From Brassica napus (lineage: Eukaryota > Streptophyta > Magnoliopsida > Brassicales > Brassicaceae): DNA of 64,000 bases. Each line of letters starts with the position of its first letter. The stretch's first letter is position 1. The stretch spans positions 32,511,608 through 32,575,607 of the forward strand of contig NC_063452.1 of NCBI RefSeq assembly GCF_020379485.1, written 5' to 3'. Below the pieces are notes generated by a model, which was given only the letters and a program-made list of their open reading frames with translations, was not told where the DNA came from and made no database searches. Below are positions 55,811 to 64,000 of this stretch, piece by piece. Position numbers and translations under genes: made by a program.

Positions 55811-56460
55811 ACTACAAGGGAATCAGTCCTCCCCCGGGTTTAGAGTATGGCTCCAACCTGAGAGGAACCTAGAATAGCAGGATTACTGGAGCAAGGTCTT
55901 GTCTAGGGGAAGCCTGCTGAGAATGAGCAACTCCGGTTGACTTGAGTGCACAGGTTATTCCCCGAGTTCGATGACGAAATCGAGAAATAAGGGGCAAACT
56001 ATTGGGGAAAAATACTCAGATATTGAATTCCTCCAGACCCTAGGCAGGACACCGGCCTCCGGGTCCCCGCTAGGAGACGCCCCGGGTCCTCATTGGGAAG
56101 CACTCCGGGTCCGGTCCCAGGAACCACCCCCTTCCTCCGGGAAATGAAAATATTCCGATAAGGGGATCCTTCCATATTTCCGAATATGGAAGAGTTTAAC
56201 CCTATTTGCTGACCAAGACCGGCCTACAGACGACTATAAAAGGGGAGCCAAAACCCTAGAACAAGGGATTGACACTTCAAGACTTAGAGATTAGGGCTAG
56301 GCGACTATAACTAGGGTTCTTACTCAATACATTGTAGTTCTGGCTTGTTTAATCAATAAAACATCTCTTCAAGTCTTATTCTCTTCAAATCTATATGAAA
56401 TCAAGGCTTGTCCATCGTTCTGTAGTACTCACGAAGATCCTACAGAAAAATCCCCTAACA
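55811..56460 (+). mobile_element. Unclassified LTR fragment with promoter-like region
   Basis: Contains the inverted match to 44854-44960 (55990-56110), then ctataaaaggggagcc (TATA-like, about 56236), a leader with aaaccctagaacaaggg, and caataaaacatctcttcaag (polyadenylation-like). This reads as U3-R-U5 of an LTR. No coding sequence could be assigned. Confidence 0.5.
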
Positions 56461-56482
56461 AGGATGGTCTGGCATCACTTCT

Positions 56483-57640
56483 CTAAATCTCTGGCAGAGG
56501 TCTTGAGCGTGGGGAGACATCCGCAAAGCCACTAAGACGGTTGAAAACCGATGGTGAGTCTTGGCTTGCTCCCGAGGATGCTCCAGCGCCCATCTTGCCT
56601 TGAGAGTTACTCATGTATTTAGGGTTGGCTGATGACTCTTCAGTGCTTCTGGAACCTCCCACCCCCTTTCTCTGAGTGCGTTCTGGTAACCAAAATTGCG
56701 AGGGCTCTCCAATCATGTTTTTTCCTTTCCTTTCTCCCTCTCTTCGTCTGATTGGGTTAGCTGTTCTTTGAGGAGGCTTATCGGACTTAGAAGCTTTGCC
56801 ACCTCTCTGTCCTCTCTTTGTTATTCCTCTACCCACAGGCTCCTCATCTCTCTGTCTACTTGAGCCCGACTGAGTCTCTGTTCTTGATGCCTCCCTAAAT
56901 CTTTCTCTCGAGCCACCGACGTTGGTTGTTATGTCTCCTTGCAATGGGCAGTAAAGCTGATCATGAGTTAGTCTTTTACAAGTGAAGTATACTTTGATTA
57001 GCTTTTCATACTCTAACTCCGTTGGAACAACTTCCCTTGATTTAAATCTTGCGATTCTCCTAAACTGGAGAGGTTCTTCTGTATTGATCCAGACCAGCGC
57101 TCTTACATACTCCACCGAAGAAAAATTTTTAGCATGAAGCTCCACCTTTTCCACTCTTCCCAACGGACCAATTAGACCTCCCGCTGCTTGCTTCTTAAGG
57201 AGGTGCATAGGATGCCTCTGATTCTGATCCAGAACGACATGTGACAGAGAAAATCTAGGCCAGGATTTAGGGACTATTTGTCTAAATAGACTATCCAACC
57301 ATTCACGAACCAATGACCTTTGATAAGTACATGCTGCAAATCTCTCTCCTACTGGAAGAAGAACTGAACTGTGTTTCCACTCACGCCTCTACCTTTGACG
57401 CTGTCTTCCATCCCCCAGATCGGAGGGGGAGCTTTAACCAAGCCTCCAACTTTATGAACTGTGAGATTCAAGCATCTGACAATTATACTCATAGAATTTT
57501 CTTCAATAAGATCTTCATTCTCCAGCTTTGGGATTTCTACAAACTCTCCATCTTCCAACAACTCCAAGTCTTTTAGCTCATGGAGAAGAGAAGATTCTTT
57601 CTTCTTTCTAGGCAGATTCACCCCGCTCACCAGTATGAAT
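56483..57640 (-). pseudogene. LINE ORF1-like protein remnant (DUF4283 with zinc knuckle)
   Basis: Minus-strand translation starts near 57630 (MSGVNLPRKKKESSLLHELKD), continues with DLIEENSMSIIVRCLNLTVH and KAPPPIWGMEDSVKGRGV, then after a stop and a frameshift HVLIKGHWFV, FWIRIRGI, RALVWINTEEPLQFRR and VYFTCKRLTHDQLYCP. This is the DUF4283 plus CX2CX4HX4C-like order of ORF1 in plant non-LTR retrotransposons and derived proteins; the first Cys of the knuckle appears as Tyr or Phe here. The last part (to 56483) is basic and Ser/Arg-rich. No endonuclease or reverse transcriptase follows. It is a truncated, frameshifted copy about 600 bases upstream of sAPX, in divergent orientation. Confidence 0.78.
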
Positions 57641-58000
57641 CACAGATCTGGTAGAGCAAAAATGCATTAGAAATCTAGTAATACCACACAGGCTTACTGA
57701 AACTACCTAATAAAGATTATATCAGGTAGAATGAAACTTCAAAAACCAGAATAAAGGAGATCTATTTCTTTATCTTCCCCCAAAAAACTCCAGATCTGGC
57801 TTCTCAAGACTTGCGACAAGATCTTGTCTTGACAACCAGCTTCGCCGGAGGCTAATTGATCAGAAGAGAGCTTGGGGATGATGAGCGGCAGTGAAAACCC
57901 TAGCTTCTCCCTCGTCGCCTTTCATTTTTTTTTTTTGAACATTCGTATCTTTGATTGATACTTTGTAACTTTATTTGCCATCAATCTCGCCTACTCAATT
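57641..58000. other. LINE 5' side, nothing further recognised
   Basis: Probably 5' leader of the minus-strand LINE-like fragment, ending near a T-run (about 57928-57938). No gene seen. Confidence 0.4.
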
Positions 58001-58246
58001 AGCAGTCAATTGTTAGGTAGTGCAACAACTCCTTTAATTTCAGAAAAAAGAAAAAAAAAAAACATGTGATTGGTGCATCACTGAGGACGTGCCATTTTTG
58101 TCCTTTGGTAAAGACGTAAGGACGAGAAAAAATAAAACAGACCTCAAAAACCCTCGAGTCATATTCTCCCTGCGGCGTGGCCGTATCAATCGCCGTTTAA
58201 TTGCACTCTTAAACCTAAACCTAATTAAAACGCCAAATCGCTTCAT
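58001..58246 (+). promoter_or_regulatory. sAPX promoter and 5' leader region
   Basis: At most 600 bases separate the LINE-like fragment from the sAPX start codon. Visible motifs are an ACGTG core at about 58085 and a telo-box-like aaacctaaacctaa just upstream of the ATG (about 58211-58224). Neither proves function, and the transcription start cannot be placed. Confidence 0.35.
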
Positions 58247-60718
58247 ATGGCAGAGCGCGTGTCTCTCGCACTTAACACCACCACCACCACTATGGCTTCC
58301 TCTCTTCGCACTCAAGTCTCAGCTTCTCGTCTCCTCCGCTTCTCCTCCTCTGGATCCAAACTCTCTATTCCCTCGTCATCTTTATCGTTCACCAGATCTC
58401 TCGTCTCATCGCCGCTTCTCTCTCAGGTACCCTTGCAATTCTTCATTTCTTTTTTGCTATATATGAATATCCGATCTGAGTTTCCTCTAATCCTGATTTC
58501 AGAAGAGATGTCAAGCTGCGTTGGTGAATCGGAGTTTCAGCTCGGCTGCAACCACCCACTGCACAGCTGCTACGGATCCTGAACAGTTGAAGAGTGCTAG
58601 AGAAGACATCAAAGAGCTCCTCAACACCAAGTTTTGCCACCCAATTCTGGTTCGTTTTCTCTTGTTGTCTGATCTGTTCTTGAACAGTCTGTAATTTCTT
58701 GCTTCATTTTGTTTCATAGGTTCGTTTGGGATGGCATGATGCTGGCACCTACAACAAGAACATCTCTGGGTGGCCTCAGAGAGGTGGAGCTAATGGCAGT
58801 CTCAGATACGAGATTGAGCTTAAGCACGCTGCTAATGCTGGTAATATACCTGTTTTTACTAGTTTTTTTTCTTCTCTCTCTGTTTAACCATATGCTTGTT
58901 GTTGCTTTCAGGTCTTGTAAATGCTTTAAACCTAATTAAGCACATCAAAGACATGTACTCTGGGATCTCCTACGCTGACCTATTCCAACTGGCCAGTGCT
59001 ACTGCTATAGAGGTAAATCCTGAACCTACTTTTACTGGCCATGGACATATTTATTTAGTAACTAGAATTTCTGAAATTCAGGAAGCTGGAGGACCAAAAA
59101 TACCCATGAAATATGGAAGAGTTGATACCTCTGGTCCTCATGAATGTCCTGAAGAAGGAAGGCTTCCTGGTATTAGCACTCTCATTTATGGATGTTTTCT
59201 TTGGTTACGTCATATTATTTCAAAATTTATATTAATTTCCATTGTCATACCTGTGTTCTATAGACGCTGGTCCTCCTTCACCGGCTAATCATCTTAGAGA
59301 AGTCTTCTACAGAATGGGTTTAGATGATAAGGTGAATTGCGCTTCAATTTTCGTTAGTTATAGAAGATGACCTATAAGTAAATGATTATATCGAATGACT
59401 TTGTAATTGCAGGACATAGTTGCATTATCTGGTGCACACACCTTAGGAAGATCTAGGCCAGAACGTAGTGGTTGGGGGAAGCCAGAAACTAAGTACACGG
59501 TATTCTTTCTTGTCCTGTTCCATAACGTGTTGTTTATTGAACTTGTATTTAAGTTCTCACTATTATTGTTGGGAATTTGGTTCAAAACCCATGTATACCG
59601 TCCCGGTTGAACCCGCAGCGGTTATATATTTTGGATGCGGGACGGGTCAGCATATTTTAAACCCGATATCCGTTAATCTACCGGATTTATAATTTTTTAA
59701 TAGATATTATTGTTTATGAATATTTATATTTAAGAAAATATGTATGTATTGATTTTTTTATATTATACAATTTATATTATTAATTTTTCTTTTTAATTAA
59801 AATTTATATAAATTTTTTAATTTAATTATTATGACTTGCGGATAACCACAACTTCAAGCAGGGCAGATGCCGGTATGCTAAAATTTATTCGTAGGCCATG
59901 CAAGTCAAAAAAATTTTGAAAAAAAAAACTGCTAACCCGCCGGGGGTCAAGCAGGGATCCGACCCATTTCCCAGCTCTACTCACTATGCGTTGTTGCAAT
60001 ATACTATTATAGAAAGAGGGGCCGGGAGCACCAGGAGGACAGTCATGGACTCCAGAGTGGTTGAAGTTTGACAATTCTTACTTCACAGTTGCGTTTCAGA
60101 ACATAACTCTTTCTTTACATCTTGAAATGAAAGTCTTTCTTTTTTGTCCTTTGATGCCTATTATTTTTTTTTTTCGTAACAGGAAATCAAGGAAAAGAGA
60201 GATGAAGATCTTCTTGTCCTGCCCACTGATGCTGCCATCTTTGAAGATCCTTCTTTCAAGGTTAAAAAAAACTCTAGTTGAATCATTTCAATATGATATT
60301 TGCCTTTAAAACTGAAACTACAACGAAATTGCAGGTCTATGCTGAGAAGTATGCTGCAGATCAGGATGCTTTCTTCAAGGATTATGCTGAATCCCATGCA
60401 AAACTCAGCAATCTTGGAGCAAAATTTAACCCTCCTGAGGTTAGCCGTTGTTGTATATCTGTCGTTTTTATAGCATCAAAGCCATTATCATCTTCTCGCA
60501 TCAAAATCGTAATGATGCAGCATCGTGTTATAGATATATATTATTTGATTATTATTTTATCTTATTGTGTAGGGTATAAGTATCTAGTCGGCATCTAATT
60601 TACTCTGTCGAGTAAGCTTTCTTTTCTTAATATCAAAATGCAATCAGTTTCCCAAATGTTCACTGAGTATTTCTCATTCGGGATTCTCTGGTTTATGCAG
60701 GGTACTTGTGATTTTTGA
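58247..60718 (+). CDS. SAPX: Stromal L-ascorbate peroxidase, chloroplast/mitochondrial
   Basis: Haem peroxidase that reduces H2O2 with ascorbate in the chloroplast stroma; the A. thaliana enzyme is also reported in mitochondria. Exons: 58247-58426, 58503-58649, 58720-58840, 58912-59012, 59082-59169, 59264-59331, 59413-59499, 60013-60087, 60183-60260, 60335-60439, 60701-60718. They total 1068 bases, 355 aa, all in phase with GT-AG introns. Residues 1 to about 75 are a Ser/Thr/Arg-rich transit peptide. Distal site [12 protein letters not shown] carries the catalytic Arg and His; proximal haem ligand His is in [26 protein letters not shown] holds the Asp that hydrogen-bonds it. The insert WGKPETKYT...GAPGGQSW marks the chloroplast type. 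No C-terminal membrane helix follows NPPE, so it is the stromal not the thylakoid form. The end reads EGTCDF where A. thaliana, as I recall, has EGIVI. Met 16 (MASSLR) could be an alternative start. Confidence 0.95.
59580..60005. mobile_element. MITE-like insertion in sAPX intron 7
   Basis: Intron 7 (59500-60012) is about 513 bases against 70-95 for most others. It contains cccggttgaacccgcagcgg and gcgggacgggtcagc at the left and aacccgccgggggtcaagca and gatccgacccatttcccagc at the right, around an AT-rich core. Such gacccg-rich ends resemble short hAT-type elements. The ends and target duplication were not fixed; splice sites are intact. Confidence 0.5.
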
Positions 60719-60930
60719 AAAAACAATAATGACAAAGAAGAAAGAGAACACTTGTCGAGGGAACTTTTCTTCTTAGTCTTGCAGATATCTTTTGGACAAT
60801 GTTTCTGCACAAAGGATTTGGTTGATTTTCTTTTTTTTGTTGAGGCCCTTAGCTATTGGTCGTTCGTGTCATGGTTGAATTGTCGTAATTGTTTTTTGAA
60901 ATAACTTGAAAAATGGGACACTTTTAAGTT
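60719..60930 (+). other. sAPX 3' untranslated region
   Basis: Follows the stop codon directly; T-rich (ttgattttcttttttttgtt near 60820) with no clear canonical aataaa. The transcript end cannot be fixed. Confidence 0.45.
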
Positions 60931-60954
60931 GTCAATTAGACAGTGGCCCTTGTT

Positions 60955-61370
60955 CGGGAACGTGTTAGGCGTTAGTCGAGCGGTCGGGCTGGATCTAGCG
61001 CCTAAAGGGAAAATCGGAGATTAATCAAAAATTATGCAGGGTAAAATTTTTAGATTGTTTAGTATGTTATAAAACATGTTAATTTTTAATTGTGTATAAA
61101 ATTAATACATTTTCATGTTTAAGATTGTATAAAACACAAATAGAATATATAAATTTAATATAGTGTAAATTTTTATCAAAATTATGAATATAAATGATAT
61201 TTATAAAATTTTAAATCAAATAAATAAATAAAAATATTATTAAAAAAAATAGATTAGTCGGCCGGCTAGGCTGTCTAGATGGAGAAAATCGTATATCCGA
61301 TTTTTTAACCGATTTGGCATAAATCGGGGTGAAAGATCAGACGGTTAGACGGTCGATTTTTAGAACATGG
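60955..61370. repeat. MITE-like repeat with shared ends
   Basis: The left part reads ttaggcgttagtcgagcggt, ctagcgcctaaagggaaaat; the right part reads ttagtcggccggctaggctg, ttagacggtcgatttttaga, around an AT-rich core of about 200 bases. The 'taggcg...cggattttttagaaca' type is a widespread small repeat in plants. No coding sequence. Confidence 0.45.
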
Positions 61371-64000
61371 GACAATATAGACACATCAAGTTTAAATAAA
61401 AAATTTGAGCTATTTTACAGGTTTCTTAAAAATCCTTATTCTTTGGCGAACACTGATAACTCTTTGCATTGCCATTGTTTATTAGTGACCTATATTTCTT
61501 CGAACAAAAATGGCCTAGTGATTTAAATGTATACTAGATTTAGGTCTACTTTTAAAAGAGTGGATATATTTTTTGTTTTATATTTTTTTTTAAATTTTAT
61601 TTCTTTTTTTTTTGTTTTTGTTCAAAATTTAATTTCTATATTTGTATTTTTAGTTATATTTGTGTTTTTCCTTGTATAATACTTAATTGATTAATAAGAA
61701 GTTTTAATAATTGTATTAAAATAGTTAGATCATACCTATATTAATAGGTCATGTTCCTGTTTTAATAGAATAGATCGTAGTTTTGCATTTTTGTATTAAA
61801 ATACTACTTTCTTCGTTTTTTTGAACCAAGTTACAACTTCCTTTTGTCAAAAAGTTGCAACTTTCTTGTTTTTAACTCTTCTTTATAATATTTTGAGATT
61901 TGCTAATCTCAAAGATATTGGTTTATAGAATCCACATTGAAATTTTTTTATTTCTCAACGACCTGCTTTATATTGAAATTAGTTTATATATTTTACTGAG
62001 AGAAACCATGATTTCTTAATTACGAGGCTAATCTTAACAAAGGCGTCAAACAAGGACTCAAACACAATTAAATAAACCGGTTTCTTGAAACACATGTAAT
62101 TGCCTTGTTTTCTTAAATCTAAATCAAACGGTAAATAATTAATTGTTTGTTAAAGGACTTGTCAGACTATCCACAATGATGGAATTATTTAACACCCTCA
62201 TTTTCTTTTGTAACACTTCACGTAATCTTCTCCCACTTCCATTTAATTATTCAACGCCAATTTCATTTTTAAGCTGTATAATAATTTTAAGCTGTATAGT
62301 GATGGAATTATTTAACACCCTCATTTTCTTTTGTAACACTTCACATCTTCTTTTCCCATTTCCATCTAATTATTCAACACCAACTTTATTTTTAAGCTGT
62401 ATAATAATTTTGCTTAATAAAATTGAACACCTTACCTCACCATTTTTTATTCTTTTTTTATCTTACAATTTAATAACTACGTATCACATAACTACATATA
62501 ACATTTTTCATGAATGTGTGAATCATGGGTGTGAGTTCAACAAGTGTGCAATGCTCAACAACTGTTATGACAGAGGCTGCGTTAAATAAAGCATCTGATC
62601 GAATCCGAGCAATAAAAGAGAATGTTGAATACTATAAATTTTTAAAGCATCTACTGACGAGAAACTGATTGGATAAGACATTCATGAAGAGCAGAATACC
62701 ACATGAACCCTAAATGTTTGTTTACATGCAGAAACGAGATGGAAATCGATCTTAAATATGCAACCAATTAAAGGTAAACTTGTACTCATAACCCAAAAAT
62801 AATCTAGCCGTTACACATGACTTTTGATTGGTACACTAAAAATTTAGCAGCTAGTCACAAAATGTGAGTACTGCTATCAATGTTTTTCTCTCCAATGTTC
62901 CAAGCCACAACCACTCTATCGTACCTTACGAAGTAATTAATCTATGCCTTAAAACTAACATAGCACAACCCAACCTATATGGATAAATACAAGCATACAT
63001 TCAGATATCCGAATGATGCCCTATATGTTTAAGATCACAATCCAAACTTAGATCGTTTCTCCAACGCGTTCAATGTTTTCTGGACCACACACAACGAATG
63101 TGCTATTTTATGAGTCCCAACAATGTTAACATTGTTTTTCGCTATTTGATCATATATTTGTCAGGTTAAGTCATTCTTTTGTTTTAAATTGTTTAACTTC
63201 CTAAGGAATGTCCTTCTCTTGTCATGTTATGTCCTATCCTAAGTGTTTAACATATTTAATAAGTGTTTAATGTATTCCAATGCGACTTTAAATTCCATTG
63301 TTTACAATTTTTTTACCATATAATTTGTTTAATTACAAAATAAGTTTACATTTTCTGAATCTAGATAAATGAATATCACAATTAACCAATAAAACGAGGA
63401 ATAGTTTGAGTTCCTTTTTCTTTGTCGTTGAACTCCGAGTACCGCCTATTTGACATGGTATATAACTGGTTTTCTAAATTTAATTTTCTTCCGAAGTTTC
63501 AAATGTTGTCAAAAGAAGTTGAAATTAAATCTTTTGATGGCGTAGAGGTGAGTATTAATTTTGCTTCGTTGTTTTTGATTAGTTTTGAAAATATATCATA
63601 TACAGTTTCAGCTTTTTTTTAACATTTGTGTATGTTGAATAGTTAAATTTCTTTTTATTTGTATATGCAATTTTTACATTACATTATATTAAATTTATTT
63701 ATTTATTATAAAATATGTTTTTATATGATACCAAAAGTAGGAACATGGTTAACTTAATAAAGATGAAAAATTTAGTTTGAGGTTATTTTCTTCTAATTTT
63801 TTGGAAACTTAATATAATTACTTGTGTATTCGGCTTGAAATATCTTAGTTAAAATGATCAAAATTTTATCATACAAAAATGCATGAGGGTAAAATTTTCT
63901 AACAAAGGAAAGTATTGTTATAGGTTTACATCGACAACTTGAAATCAAAAGTCGAATCTCCATTTTAATATGTCTAATAGTGCAATATTGTATTTAGTAA
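61371..64000. other. AT-rich intergenic DNA
   Basis: No convincing gene. A + strand frame at 63422-63622 starts MSLNSEYRLFDMVYNWFSKF and passes a possible donor (tagag|gtgagt, about 63547), so it could be the first exon of a gene cut by the window edge. I recognise nothing in it. Confidence 0.4.
62178..62412. repeat. Tandem duplication, unit about 123 bp
   Basis: Unit 1 (62178-62300) and unit 2 (62301 to about 62412) both start gatggaattatttaacaccc and end in the ttaagctgtataataatttt region. Unit 2 lacks about 10 bases and has several substitutions. Confidence 0.9.

Overview
The window is nuclear DNA of a flowering plant, almost certainly a Brassicaceae species other than Arabidopsis thaliana. 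Two interrupted host genes, both on the + strand, can be read exon by exon. Their products match the transcription elongation factor SPT5 (5384-12757) and the stromal ascorbate peroxidase sAPX (58247-60718). From memory, the A. thaliana homologues (GTA2/SPT5-2, At4g08350, and SAPX, At4g08390) lie close together on chromosome 4. The window therefore looks like that interval, swollen here by about 45 kb of nested retrotransposons. All identifications come from reading translations and splice sites; no database search was possible.

Layout. 1-2290: remnants of a Ty3/gypsy (Tat-type) protease and a Mutator transposase, both on the minus strand. 2981-5300: a non-coding element with degenerate ttatactgag-type arrays, present twice. 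5384-12757: the SPT5 locus, 21 recognisable exons, but with at least six reading-frame or exon lesions in the 5' two thirds. Its intron 16 carries a 2.15-kb insertion with inverted ends. 13300-24288: fragments of Athila-like elements (LTRs, gag, reverse transcriptase), an assembly gap at 18656-18755, and a small coding-poor LTR element with a clear primer-binding site. 24289-44853: a nested structure. A minus-strand Tat-like element (3' LTR 25151-26478, truncated 5' LTR 44535-44853) was invaded by a non-autonomous chromovirus-like element (27554-35679, target duplication TTAAC) and by a small Athila-like derivative (38837-43844, target duplication ACAAC). 44854-56460: rearranged Athila-like elements whose gag/protease half is inverted relative to its flanks; their LTRs and coding parts are dense in TCGATCGA. 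56483-57640: a LINE ORF1-like fragment. 58247-60718: intact sAPX. 60719-64000: AT-rich intergenic DNA with small repeats.

Only sAPX looks like a functional host gene. SPT5 appears to be a duplicate in decay, although everything from exon 14 to the stop codon is still open. The mobile elements are mostly dead or non-autonomous; the longest intact element frame is an Athila-like gag of 582 codons. The signals most worth following are the TCGATCGA motif, which is kept in different reading frames and in non-coding DNA, and an unassigned element protein built from modules exactly 100 residues apart.
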